DNA of 64,000 nucleotides from Lachnospiraceae bacterium (GTDB taxonomy: Bacteria; Bacillota; Clostridia; Lachnospirales; Lachnospiraceae), in the NCBI GenBank assembly GCA_009774145.1, contig VSND01000015.1, positions 8,683-72,682 of the forward strand, read 5' to 3'. The position numbers were made by a program, and so were the translations under genes. The notes under the pieces were generated by a model. That model made no database searches. It saw nothing but the letters and a program-made list of their open reading frames with translations, and had not been told where the DNA came from. Shown piece after piece: positions 7,993 through 15,738 of the stretch. How positions within the stretch are numbered: the stretch's first letter is position 1; each line of letters opens with the position of its first letter.

Positions 7993-8307
7993 ATGTTTTA
8001 TGTTATTTTCGATTTCATAATGGCAGTGATTATGTTTTTGTCTGGAACATGGTTTTACAAATCAGATGGGAAAGCTGCAAATTTCTTATCAGGTTACAAT
8101 AGGAAGTCAGAAACTGAACGTAAGAAATATGATGAAAAAACCATGTGTAAGGCTTACGGAAAAAGAATGATCGTTATGTCGCTGCCGTTTGTCCTGGGAA
8201 TCATGATAGATATTCAATATCAGGGAATTGGTTGTTTGACTGCATGGATTGTATGGTTTGTTATGTTTATCTTATTACTTGTTGATAGAACCAAAAGAGA
8301 ACGTTAA
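7993..8307 (+). CDS. DUF3784 family membrane protein
   Basis: A 104-residue protein with three hydrophobic segments. After the first helix it has GKAANFLSGYNRKSETERKKYD, the 'G...lisGyn..s..e..kyd' motif that defines DUF3784, and then CKAYGKRM. Two further helices follow (LPFVLGIMIDIQYQGIG and LTAWIVWFVMFILLLV). Function unknown; such proteins are frequent beside transport genes in Firmicutes. Confidence 0.75.
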   Translation: MFYVIFDFIMAVIMFLSGTWFYKSDGKAANFLSGYNRKSETERKKYDEKTMCKAYGKRMIVMSLPFVLGIMIDIQYQGIGCLTAWIVWFVMFILLLVDRTKRER

Positions 8308-8421
8308 CTTCCCGTTTATCGGGGTACTTCCATCATTGTGAAAGTGTCTCTGTCAGATATTCTCTTGATGAGTACTGTCAGCCGCCGCCCAGGTCTCTGA
8401 AATCTCCCGGAAGGAATCTGC

Positions 8422-9240
8422 ATGGAAAAAGAAAGAAAACTGCTCACCATCGGCCAGTTCGCCGCCCTCCACGGCATCAACAAAAAGACGCTTATGTGGT
8501 ATGACCAGATCGGCCTGTTCCGGCCGGCCGCCGTCAACCCGGTCAACGGCTACCGCTGCTATGACTATCATCAGAGCGCCGTGCTGGAGACGATCCTGCT
8601 TCTGCGGGAACTGGACGTATCCATCCAGGAGATCCAGGATTTTATGAAAGACCGTTCTGCCGAACATCTGAAATGCCTGCTGGAAGAAAAGATTGCCGGA
8701 CTGGACCGGCAGCTTCGGCATCTGCAGGCGGTCCGAAAGACCCTGTGTGGCCATCACCAGAACATGGTCACCCTGCTGACCATGGACCTGTCTGAAATCA
8801 GTATTGTGGAAAAAGAAGAGCGCTGCCTGGTGACTGTGGAGATCGACCGGGACACTTCCTTTGAAAAAGAGGTGGAGCTGATTACCGCCGAGACTGCCCG
8901 GTACGGCCTCGGCCGCCTGCACAACGCCTCCTACGGCTCCATGATTCCCGTCTCCAGCCTTCAGGAGGGCAGCTTTGACGATTATACCCGGCTCTTTATC
9001 GAGATCCCCTTTCTGCCGCGCAAAAAAGGGCTGCATATACAGCCCGGCGGAACCTATCTAAGAGCTTTCCACAAAGGAGACTGGAATCAACTCCCCCAGC
9101 GGTATCAGGCGATCCTTTCCTATGCCCGGGAACAGGGCCTGACCCTGTCCGGCTTCTCTTATGAAAAAGGCATCAATGAGACCGTCGCCGACCGCATGGA
9201 AGACTATATTGTGCAGATCGAGATCCCGGTTCGTGGGTGA
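8422..9240 (+). CDS. MerR family regulator with effector-binding domain
   Basis: A 272-residue BmrR-like regulator. The N-terminus has the MerR winged helix (LLTIGQFAALHGINKKTLMWYDQIGLFRP, then NGYRCYDYHQ). A coiled-coil linker follows (LKCLLEEKIAGLDRQLRHLQAVRKTL). The C-terminal 150 residues form a GyrI/BmrR-like ligand-binding domain (YTRLFIEIPFLP, GGTYLRAFHKGDWNQ). Such proteins activate exporter genes on binding cationic drugs by unwinding a long-spacer promoter. No exporter is directly attached; the nearest is the MATE fragment at 10021. Confidence 0.88.
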   Translation: MEKERKLLTIGQFAALHGINKKTLMWYDQIGLFRPAAVNPVNGYRCYDYHQSAVLETILLLRELDVSIQEIQDFMKDRSAEHLKCLLEEKIAGLDRQLRHLQAVRKTLCGHHQNMVTLLTMDLSEISIVEKEERCLVTVEIDRDTSFEKEVELITAETARYGLGRLHNASYGSMIPVSSLQEGSFDDYTRLFIEIPFLPRKKGLHIQPGGTYLRAFHKGDWNQLPQRYQAILSYAREQGLTLSGFSYEKGINETVADRMEDYIVQIEIPVRG

Positions 9241-9397
9241 CCGACAAAATCAGACTACTGCCTCCAGAATCGTCCTGTCACCGCATTTTATTTCTTTTAA
9301 GCCTGTCTTTTTATTACATCTGTCCGTTTTTTGTCCCGGGTCTGAGACTCTATATAAAAATTTCCGGCTCCGTTGATCATCAACTTCAAATCCCCTG

Positions 9398-9441
9398 TTG
9401 GCAAATTCATGATTTTGATTTATTATGTAGCATGCTACATA
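9398..9441 (+). promoter_or_regulatory. marR promoter and 18-bp palindromic operator
   Basis: TTGGCA (9398-9403), a 17-base spacer and TATTAT (9421-9426) form the promoter. The perfect palindrome TATGTAGCATGCTACATA (9424-9441) begins within the -10 box and covers the transcription start, 20 bases before the marR start. This is the classic arrangement for MarR autorepression. Confidence 0.75.
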
Positions 9442-9461
9442 TCTGCCGTCAGGAGAGTGCC

Positions 9462-9914
9462 ATGTGCGAACTGAGATATTATTTTAAAAAAATACACAAT
9501 CAGCTGGAAGCCGGCTTCAACCGGAAATACAAAAAATACGGCCTTACCAGCACACAGCTTGACGTCCTGCTCTATCTTTCCAAAAACAGTCATGGAGAAA
9601 ACACGCTTACGGATCTGGCTGCCCATTTTAACGTCAAACACACCAGCGTCATCCATGTACAGCGGATTCTGGAAAAGAAGGGGCTGATCTGCAAAAGCGC
9701 CGTTTCGGGTACCCGCTCCAGACCCATCCGGCTGACAGACCGGGGGGAACAGCTTGGCCGGCAGATTTTCTCAGAAATGGAGCGGACCAGTCCTCTGCTG
9801 GATCAGGTCATGTTTGCCGGTCTGTCAGACGCCGACCGGCAGCTTCTGGAACGAATGCTTCAGCAGATTTATGAAAATCTGACATCCGACGCATTCAAAA
9901 ATCCGGACCTGTAA
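9462..9914 (+). CDS. MarR family transcriptional regulator
   Basis: A 150-residue winged-helix regulator. The ATG at 9462 follows AGGAGAG; the frame is open upstream but the promoter and operator lie there. The wHTH core reads YGLTSTQLDVLLYLSKN, TLTDLAAHFNVKHTSVIHVQRILEKKGLI, then the wing SGTRSRPIRLTDRG. The final helices (LSDADRQLLERMLQQIYENL) form the dimer interface. In this family the gene downstream is usually a MATE exporter; here only the 3' part of one survives at 10021, so the regulator's own target has been lost. Confidence 0.9.
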   Translation: MCELRYYFKKIHNQLEAGFNRKYKKYGLTSTQLDVLLYLSKNSHGENTLTDLAAHFNVKHTSVIHVQRILEKKGLICKSAVSGTRSRPIRLTDRGEQLGRQIFSEMERTSPLLDQVMFAGLSDADRQLLERMLQQIYENLTSDAFKNPDL

Positions 9915-9993
9915 AATTGTCCGGATGTGCAAAAGCTTCCGCCTGTGAAGCTGCTGCTCCAATGCCCCGCCTGCCTTACAACTGCACAGGCGG
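9901..9993 (+). repeat. Two stem-loops between marR and the MATE fragment
   Basis: ATCCGGAC (9901-9908) pairs with GTCCGGAT (9919-9926) across the marR stop codon. CCGCCTGTG (9939-9947) pairs with CACAGGCGG (9985-9993). Neither has a clear T-run, so they may stabilise the transcript or be weak terminators. Confidence 0.45.
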
Positions 9994-10020
9994 AAAAATA
10001 TCAAGAAAGGAAGTATCTAT

Positions 10021-10449
10021 ATGGAGGTCCTTAAGTTCTCCCTGATCCTCACCTTTGGTCTGAGCGCGGTCATGACCGTCATCTGCTACTGCGGCGCCTC
10101 CCCGTTGGTACACGCGTTTCTGGAAGATCCGGACGCCTTTGCCTATGGTATGTCCTTTGCCCGCATCTACATTTATTCCGGGCCGGTGATGGGCATTCTG
10201 TTTGTATTCATCAACGCCATACAGTCCACCGGCGCCGCGCTGCCGGCCCTGATCCTCTCCATCAGCCGCCAGGGAATCATCTATCTGCCCGTGCTGTTTC
10301 TTTTCCGGAATCTTTTTAACTCTGCGAGAATGCTTGCAGCGGCCCAGCCCATCACGGACTACCTGTCCACCGCTCTGGCCGTCGTGCTGTTCCTCTTCAC
10401 CTGCCGGAAATATTTTCCGAAGGTTCAGGATTTTGTATCCTCTGTTTGA
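10021..10449 (+). pseudogene. MATE exporter, C-terminal fragment only
   Basis: 142 residues equivalent to the last third of a MATE transporter: hydrophobic segments with FARIYIYSGPVMGILFVFIN, QSTGAALPALILSISRQGI and QPITDYLSTALAVVLF. The first two thirds are absent. A fair ribosome binding site (GAAAGGAAG) lies before the ATG, so the start region was retained and an internal deletion probably removed the rest. Too few membrane segments remain for a working antiporter. The preceding marR gene and its operator are intact. Confidence 0.85.
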
Positions 10450-10631
10450 GTTTCCGCAATATGAGAAACAGCCATTCCAACAGTGATGAATGCGCAGGAC
10501 GCCCGTTCCGTTTCAGGCGGTACATGATGATTCAGATACTTCTGTCTTAAAAGAATATTCTAAAATCTGGAAAACAGACAGCAAAATTATAAATATAATA
10601 TAAAATTTATTAAAAAACCAAAAAGAATTTA

Positions 10632-10660
10632 TTGAAAATTTATAGTGTATGTGCTAATAT
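10632..10660 (+). promoter_or_regulatory. Promoter of the DUF2752-DUF4234 operon
   Basis: TTGAAA (10632-10637), a 17-base spacer and TAATAT (10655-10660). Its position rules out translation from the TTG at 10632 and sets the gene start downstream. Confidence 0.65.
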
Positions 10661-10700
10661 AAGAAACGCAGGCAAGAATTTTTCATGGTTGGTGAAAGTA

Positions 10701-11093
10701 TTGAAAAAATGGAAAGAAGCAGCTCTGCTTTTGACCGCACTTGGAATTGTCATGTTCATTCGGGAAATAAGCGGTATCGGCTGCCCGATCCGGTGGCTGA
10801 CCGGTATCAGCTGTGCTGGTTGCGGAATGACAAGAGCCATACTTTACGCGGTCTGCTTCCAGTTTGACAAAGCATTTTATTATCACCCATTATTCTGGGT
10901 GCTGCCTTTTGGAGGATTTTATTTTCTCTATCGGGAAAAAATCCCCACAAAATTTCAAAAAAGCATAGAATGGATAACCGTCATCTGTTTCGGAGCCGTT
11001 TATCTGACGCGTCTGTTTTTTTCAGATCACCAGGTCGTCGCCTTCGATATGGAAAAGGGGCTGATGATCCGGTTATGGAATTTTTTTACCTGA
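10701..11093 (+). CDS. DUF2752 membrane protein
   Basis: A 130-residue membrane protein. The TTG at 10701 is preferred because GGTGA lies six bases upstream and the promoter occupies the more distal in-frame TTG. The hallmark sequence is GIGCPIRWLTGISCAGCGMTRA, with the Cys-Pro and Cys-x-x-Cys-Gly-Met-Thr-Arg motif of DUF2752, followed by YYHPLFWVLPF. Three or four hydrophobic segments. DUF2752 proteins are uncharacterised; they are commonly paired with DUF4234 proteins, as here, 19 bases apart. Confidence 0.82.
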   Translation: MKKWKEAALLLTALGIVMFIREISGIGCPIRWLTGISCAGCGMTRAILYAVCFQFDKAFYYHPLFWVLPFGGFYFLYREKIPTKFQKSIEWITVICFGAVYLTRLFFSDHQVVAFDMEKGLMIRLWNFFT

Positions 11094-11112
11094 GTCGAAG
11101 GAGGATATAGAT

Positions 11113-11511
11113 ATGAAAGTCAAAGAAGATCGAAGTCTGGTAATGTATATACTGCTGTCTATTGTCACCTGTGGAATTTACAGCTATTATTTTCTGTATT
11201 CCATAGCACAGGATGCCAATGTGGTGTGTGCTGATGATGGAAAGAAAACGTCAGGACTGGCTGCATTTATCCTGTTATCCATTGTGACATGCGGCATCTA
11301 TGCATGGATCTGGTATTACAACCTTGGAAACAGACTGTCTGAAAATGCTCCCAAGTATGGGCTGAATTTTTCAGAGAATGGAACCACCGTACTGATGTGG
11401 ATGATTTTCGGCTCATTTTTGTGTGGGATCGGCCCCTTCATCGCAATGAATATTCTAATCACCAACATGAACGCTCTGGCGCATGCCTACAACGAAGGCC
11501 AGGGACGTTAA
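11113..11511 (+). CDS. DUF4234 membrane protein
   Basis: 132 residues with GAAGGAGG before the ATG. Two copies of the typical DUF4234 helix motif are seen: LLSIVTCGIYSYYFLYSIAQ and, about 45 residues later, LLSIVTCGIYAWIWYYNLGN. A third hydrophobic segment (GTTVLMWMIFGSFLCGIGPF) precedes a C-terminus ending NILITNMNALAHAYNEGQ. The gene is the second of the DUF2752 operon. Function unknown. Confidence 0.82.
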   Translation: MKVKEDRSLVMYILLSIVTCGIYSYYFLYSIAQDANVVCADDGKKTSGLAAFILLSIVTCGIYAWIWYYNLGNRLSENAPKYGLNFSENGTTVLMWMIFGSFLCGIGPFIAMNILITNMNALAHAYNEGQGR

Positions 11512-11547
11512 AAGTCTGCAAGTCCCGCCGCCTGCTGTAATGGGATT

Positions 11548-13005
11548 GTGATGAAAAGGAAAACCAGCCAGCTGAAAAATGCAAAAAAGAAGATTACTTC
11601 ATTGAAACAGACAGGACAGGCCGGAATGCTGATGAATCTGCATTCCGGCCTGTTTTTCTCTCTGAACCTCATCCCATTCCTCAATGGGAAATACTTCCGC
11701 GCTGTGGCGTCTCTGGATCCCATGAGCGTTGACGATAATGTCCAGATCGCCTCCCAGCTTCTCAACGCACGCTGCAAAGCCCTCATACACGCCTTCTCTC
11801 TTTGCAAAATCCGCCTTGACACCGTGGCAGTGAAAGCCTCTGTTTACGAAACTTTCTGCCACCTTTTGTACTTTGTCGGAAGTGCCCACGATGACAACCT
11901 CGCAGCCTGCCTCCATCAGTCCCTCTGCCATGCCGTATCCAAGACCTCTGGTTCCGCCGGTCACAATCGCTTTTTTCCCTTGAAATATAACGACAGCCTG
12001 GACAGTGAGGAAGACGGACCGGGAAAGAGAAAATTCAACTACATCTATATTCCCGAATATCAGAGAGATTTTACATGGGACGAGGACCGTCAGTCAAAAC
12101 TGATCGAATCCATTGTCCTTGGCCTGCCCATACCCTTTATCTTTGTTGCAGAAAATAAAGACAGTTCCTGGGAGATTGTAGACGGCTCTCAGAGAATACG
12201 AACCATCCATTCTTTTTTAAACGGAGCGCTGACTCTCCGGAATCTGAAATCCATTACGTCTTTAAACGGTTATCGATTTGACGAGCTGGATGAGACTCGA
12301 AAAGGTAAGATCCTGAATACGGCTCTTCGTATCATCGTGCTTTCAGAAGAAACCACCAACGATGTAAAAACAGACATGTTTGAGCGTATTAACCGCGGCA
12401 GCGATCTTCTCAAACCCATGGAAAAACGCAAAGGAAGCAATCCCGGCAAGTTTACTGATTTTATTTACCGGTTCTGCAAAGAAAATAAAGCGTACAGGCA
12501 GCTGGTCAAACTGGATAAGTGGCTCGCAAAGCGGAGCGAATACGAAGAACTTCTGCTGAGATTTTATGCTCTCAGCGACACACAAGTCTACAATAAAGGA
12601 ATCAATTATGGAATTACCTCATTCATAGATGAGTACTTAATCAGAAAAAACAAAGAATGGGGGAATTTATCGGAAGATGCTCTTCACACCCAGATTCAGG
12701 ACTACACCAGCCGTATGAATCTGGTCATTCGCTATGTGGAAGCAAATTTTCCCTATGGTTTCCGCCACAGCCCGAATCCTCAGACAAAACGTTCTGTTTT
12801 TGAGGCAGTCTCTGTAGGCGTATGGCTTGCTCTGAAGGATCAAAAAGAACTGCCTGAACTGAACAAAGAAAAGGTGCGTTCTTTTATCAGTTCTTCCGAT
12901 TTCAAACAATATACGCATGTAGCAAATGAGCTTCATAAAAAGCAGAAACTGTATGGACGTATTCACGCAGTCTACAGACTTGTAACCGGGCAGGAGGTGC
13001 TCTGA
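11548..13005 (+). CDS. DUF262 (GmrSD N-like) protein with aberrant N-terminus
   Basis: The open frame spans 485 residues, but only the part from about codon 150 (position ~11998) is recognisable. There YIPEYQRDFTWDEDRQSKLIES, IVLGLPIPFIFVAE and WEIVDGSQRIRTIHSFLNG are the DUF262/ParB-like NTPase core, with IVDGSQR the nucleotide-site motif. The first ~145 codons are the antisense reading of a dehydrogenase remnant (11660-11990 minus) and cannot be ancestral. The native 5' end seems lost, leaving either a chimeric protein or an internal start. DUF262 proteins act in type IV restriction and other anti-phage systems. The HEPN gene starts two bases after the stop, so the pair works together. Confidence 0.75.
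   Translation: MMKRKTSQLKNAKKKITSLKQTGQAGMLMNLHSGLFFSLNLIPFLNGKYFRAVASLDPMSVDDNVQIASQLLNARCKALIHAFSLCKIRLDTVAVKASVYETFCHLLYFVGSAHDDNLAACLHQSLCHAVSKTSGSAGHNRFFPLKYNDSLDSEEDGPGKRKFNYIYIPEYQRDFTWDEDRQSKLIESIVLGLPIPFIFVAENKDSSWEIVDGSQRIRTIHSFLNGALTLRNLKSITSLNGYRFDELDETRKGKILNTALRIIVLSEETTNDVKTDMFERINRGSDLLKPMEKRKGSNPGKFTDFIYRFCKENKAYRQLVKLDKWLAKRSEYEELLLRFYALSDTQVYNKGINYGITSFIDEYLIRKNKEWGNLSEDALHTQIQDYTSRMNLVIRYVEANFPYGFRHSPNPQTKRSVFEAVSVGVWLALKDQKELPELNKEKVRSFISSSDFKQYTHVANELHKKQKLYGRIHAVYRLVTGQEVL
11660..11990 (-). pseudogene. SDR dehydrogenase remnant (KduD/gluconate 5-dehydrogenase-like)
   Basis: On the minus strand the sequence reads FQGKKAIVTGGTRGLGYGMAE, with the Rossmann TGGxxGxG motif, then VVIVGTSDKVQKVAESF, GDLDIIVNAHGIQRRH and FPIEEWDEV. 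It stops abruptly there, where the family continues 'iNvNL'. Both ends are missing, including the catalytic Tyr-x-x-x-Lys. It is a gene fragment caught between the DUF4234 gene and the DUF262 gene, in the opposite orientation. Confidence 0.85.
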
Positions 13006-13006
13006 T

Positions 13007-13675
13007 ATGTTCGCTGCGGAACTGTCAATCCGAAAACAGGAAGCCCGGAACTATGCAAATTTTATTTATTTTCTGGAAAGCGGCGAACATTTTTCAAATA
13101 CAACTGAGTTTTCTTTTGACAAGATCATGATCAAAACGACCATAAAAGCCAGTATCATCATACTTCTTTATAACGCGATTGAATCTACCATAACAAAATG
13201 TCTGCATAAAATACATGAAATGCTGAAAGCAAACCACCTGCGCTATGACCAGTGTAATGAACAGTTGAAAAAGACCATCATGGTTTACTATAAATATGTA
13301 GAAAGCAAATGCGAGAACACCCACGAATCGGTCATATATTCCATGGCTGCTATGGATTTCGTCCGTGGTGTTGCCACATTTTCCCTTTCCTATGACGAGA
13401 TGTCCAGACATTACCCGCTTTACAGCGGAAATCTGGACTCAATGGCTATTAAAAAAATATTTGAAAAATACGGCATTTCATTCGGCAAAAGGACATCCGA
13501 ACTCCAGACCATCAAAACACTGCGAAACAAGCTTGCACACGGGGAGGCTTCTTTTGAAGAAGTGGGACGGGAAATTTCAAGCCAGCAGATTGGAATCATG
13601 ATCGAAAAGACCTTTGAATATCTGGAAAAGTCCACTCAGAAAGTGAAAGAATATCTGAAACCGGCTTCACTGTAA
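13007..13675 (+). CDS. HEPN-domain protein (MAE_28990/MAE_18760-like)
   Basis: A 222-residue helical protein. The C-terminal part contains LRNKLAHGEASFEEVG, the Rx4-6H motif of HEPN ribonucleases, and the N-terminal part (ASIIILLYNAIESTITKCLHKIHE) matches the MAE_28990/MAE_18760-like HEPN family that usually follows a DUF262 gene. Its ATG comes two bases after the DUF262 stop. Known family logic suggests a toxin- or defence-type RNase governed by the DUF262 NTPase. The gene itself looks intact, so its activity could be unrestrained or silent depending on the state of the damaged partner. Confidence 0.78.
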   Translation: MFAAELSIRKQEARNYANFIYFLESGEHFSNTTEFSFDKIMIKTTIKASIIILLYNAIESTITKCLHKIHEMLKANHLRYDQCNEQLKKTIMVYYKYVESKCENTHESVIYSMAAMDFVRGVATFSLSYDEMSRHYPLYSGNLDSMAIKKIFEKYGISFGKRTSELQTIKTLRNKLAHGEASFEEVGREISSQQIGIMIEKTFEYLEKSTQKVKEYLKPASL

Positions 13676-13743
13676 CATTGCTGTGCAGGGACAGACCGTT
13701 GCCGGTCCACCATCCGGCAGACTGCTCCACTGCACAGCAATGT
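13675..13743. repeat. Long inverted repeat between convergent genes
   Basis: ACATTGCTGTGCAG (13675-13688) and CTGCACAGCAATGT (13730-13743) are perfect 14-base arms around a 41-base centre, which contains a smaller hairpin (GACCG, four bases, CGGTC). It begins at the HEPN stop codon and ends just before the VOC stop. No T-run is present. A processed RNA structure, bidirectional terminator or small repeat element are all possible. Confidence 0.6.
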
Positions 13744-13755
13744 CATGGAAAAAAT

Positions 13756-14154
13756 TCAGTGACCCGACTTATCCCTGTTCAGCCATACAATATATTCCAG
13801 GACATTCCAGTCCGGATCTGCAAAATAGATCCATTGTTCCGAACCGGCGATCTCGTTGGGGCCTTCCAGTATCTGAATCCCGTGTTTCTTCAGTCTGTCA
13901 ATCACCTCATCCATGTCTTCCGCCTCAAAACACAGATGTGGACAATAGGGACGTTTTGGACGGACCGGATGATAGGGTACACCAGTTGTTTCAATCAGCT
14001 CCAGGCGTGCGCCGTGATATTCCAGAAATACTCCCCTTTCCCCAAACGCTTCCGAATCGACGGTGAATAACTGTTGAAACCCCAGTTTCTCCGTATAAAA
14101 CCGAACTGCTTCCTCAAGATTGCTTACACGAAATGCGCCATGATCGTATGCCAT
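13756..14154 (-). CDS. VOC (glyoxalase/bleomycin resistance) family protein
   Basis: 132 residues forming two beta-alpha-beta-beta-beta modules: YDHGAFRVSNLEEAVRFYTEKLGF, then HLCFEAEDMDEVIDRLKKHG and WIYFADPDWNVLEYIVW. Metal ligands expected in the fold are His5, the Glu near LELIE, His in PHLCFEA and Glu in VLEYIV. The ATG is preceded by AGAAGGAGAA. Function within the superfamily (glyoxalase-like lyase, dioxygenase or drug-binding) cannot be told. Single gene, convergent with the HEPN gene. Confidence 0.85.
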   Translation of the reverse strand: MAYDHGAFRVSNLEEAVRFYTEKLGFQQLFTVDSEAFGERGVFLEYHGARLELIETTGVPYHPVRPKRPYCPHLCFEAEDMDEVIDRLKKHGIQILEGPNEIAGSEQWIYFADPDWNVLEYIVWLNRDKSGH

Positions 14155-14292
14155 AATCTGTTCTCCTTCTTAATCAACTCACTGTCATTCAGATCTGCTG
14201 TATCAGGACCAGCACAACCGTGTACCGTCTGTGGCTTTCCATTCCTGAAACAGCTGTTTCTTTCTGCCCCTGCAAACGCCTGCCGGACTGTT

Positions 14293-14523
14293 TTATCCTG
14301 CGGCTTCTGTAATATACTGAAGTATGCAGGAAACATCCTTTGCTTCCGTAAACGTCAGTTCAATCCCTTCCTCTGGCATCTCCATGGTCCGGAACAGGGC
14401 AGATGCCAGACGATCGTGTTTCAGGTCGCACAGACTTCCGTCTGCCAGACGAAGATAAACATCGCCTCTGCTCTCTGCAACCCGGTTCATAAACCGTTCT
14501 GTGTTCATACGATAGATTTTCAT
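14293..14523 (-). CDS. Small hypothetical protein
   Basis: 76 residues. The ATG at 14523 has GGAGG seven bases upstream and is preferred to the in-frame ATG at 14577. It reads MKIYRMNTERFMNRVAESRG, then DVYLRLADGSLCDLKHD, with mixed alpha/beta character and no hydrophobic segment. No family recognised. It ends 139 bases before the VOC start on the same strand. Confidence 0.55.
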   Translation of the reverse strand: MKIYRMNTERFMNRVAESRGDVYLRLADGSLCDLKHDRLASALFRTMEMPEEGIELTFTEAKDVSCILQYITEAAG

Positions 14524-14658
14524 CCTGATACCTCCATCTCCTGTGTTGCATTTTTCTTTTCCTGATGATATGATCATACCATCAAAAAAAGAAAAGTGTT
14601 AGGAATATTCCGGTTATTTTCTGGTAAAATACCGTCAAATATGAAAGGAGGAATTGCT

Positions 14659-15621
14659 GTGCTTTCTGACTGCAGCAGCTTTTGCGTGGATCAGAGCAAT
14701 CAGGAACAGCAAAAACATGGGACTGCCGCATTCCCCGCCGCCTGCTATCTGGATGATCTGGAACAAAGCAGTGTCTCCTGGCACTGGCACGAAGAACTGG
14801 AAGTCATCGTCGTAGCCGAGGGAGAAGCCCTGGTTGTTGTGGGTACCAGAACCTATATTGTCCGTGCCGGAGACGGTCTTCTTATCAGTACCGGTACACT
14901 CCACAGCTGCCAGGCAGAACCGGGGAGTGGCTGCCGGCTCCATTCTCTGGTATTCCATCCCCGTCTGGTAGGCGGAAGCATGGAAAGTATCTTCTATCAG
15001 AAATATGTACTGCCAGTGACGGAGAACCTTGCCGGAGATGGTATCTTTTTCCATATGGATATGCCCTGGCAGGCAGAAGCACTGCTGGCGGCAGAAGCTG
15101 CATGGCAGGCCGGCGTACAGGAACCTGCCTGTTATGAACTCCGGATGCGAAGCTGTCTGTCTGAACTGCTGGCGGCGGTCTGCGCACATTTGCCTGCAAA
15201 CCGGACAGCCCCGAATGCCAAATCCCTGCGAAAAGAAAAACGGATCAAACAGATGCTCCGGTTTATTCAGGAACATTATGCCGAAGAACTGAATACTGCT
15301 TCCATCGCAGCTGCTGCTTCCATCAGTGAAAGCGAATGCCTGCGCTGCTTCCATGCGGTCATTAAAACAACCCCCATCCAATACCTGAGGGAATACCGGA
15401 TGGAACGTGCCGCCCGGTTTTTATCTGAAGGATCAGACCATATCACAGAAATCGCCGCCCGATGCGGCTTTCAGGATGTAAGCTATTTTACAAAAACCTT
15501 CCGACGCCTCAAAGGATGTACTCCGAAGGAATACCGGCAGACCCATCCTCCCGCAGCCCGTCCGCCGCACCTTTTGACGGAGCCGTTGAATGCTGACCGG
15601 AAAGTCTTAGCAAAAGCTTAA
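14659..15621 (+). CDS. AraC family regulator with cupin sensor
   Basis: A 320-residue regulator. GTG at 14659 lies seven bases after AAAGGAGG and is chosen over upstream in-frame codons. The N-terminal half is a cupin domain (WHWHEELEVIVVAEGEALVVVG, then AGDGLLISTGTLHSC). The C-terminal ~100 residues hold two helix-turn-helix motifs (NTASIAAAASISESECLRCF; ITEIAARCGFQDVSYFTKTFRR) ending GCTPKEYR. It likely responds to a small molecule. It precedes the DUF1538 gene by 117 bases, but that gene has its own promoter. Confidence 0.88.
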   Translation: MLSDCSSFCVDQSNQEQQKHGTAAFPAACYLDDLEQSSVSWHWHEELEVIVVAEGEALVVVGTRTYIVRAGDGLLISTGTLHSCQAEPGSGCRLHSLVFHPRLVGGSMESIFYQKYVLPVTENLAGDGIFFHMDMPWQAEALLAAEAAWQAGVQEPACYELRMRSCLSELLAAVCAHLPANRTAPNAKSLRKEKRIKQMLRFIQEHYAEELNTASIAAAASISESECLRCFHAVIKTTPIQYLREYRMERAARFLSEGSDHITEIAARCGFQDVSYFTKTFRRLKGCTPKEYRQTHPPAARPPHLLTEPLNADRKVLAKA

Positions 15622-15633
15622 CCCCTCATTTTA

Positions 15634-15663
15634 TTGACAAACGCGCTGTTTTTCCATTATAGT
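15634..15663 (+). promoter_or_regulatory. Promoter of the DUF1538-PII operon
   Basis: TTGACA (15634-15639), an 18-base spacer and TATAGT (15658-15663). It excludes the TTG at 15634 as a start codon. Confidence 0.65.
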
Positions 15664-15738
15664 TATTTTAGTTTACATAACGGTATTTCCAGGGTGCTTC
15701 TCCCTGCAATACGGAATTTCAACAGAAAGGCGTTCAAT

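Noticed and set aside
10632..10700. Upstream TTG start for the DUF2752 gene
   Set aside because: That TTG is the -35 box of a well-spaced promoter; the TTG at 10701 has GGTGA in front.
15634..15738. Upstream TTG start for the DUF1538 gene
   Set aside because: It belongs to the TTGACA of the promoter; the first plausible start with a binding site is TTG 15739.
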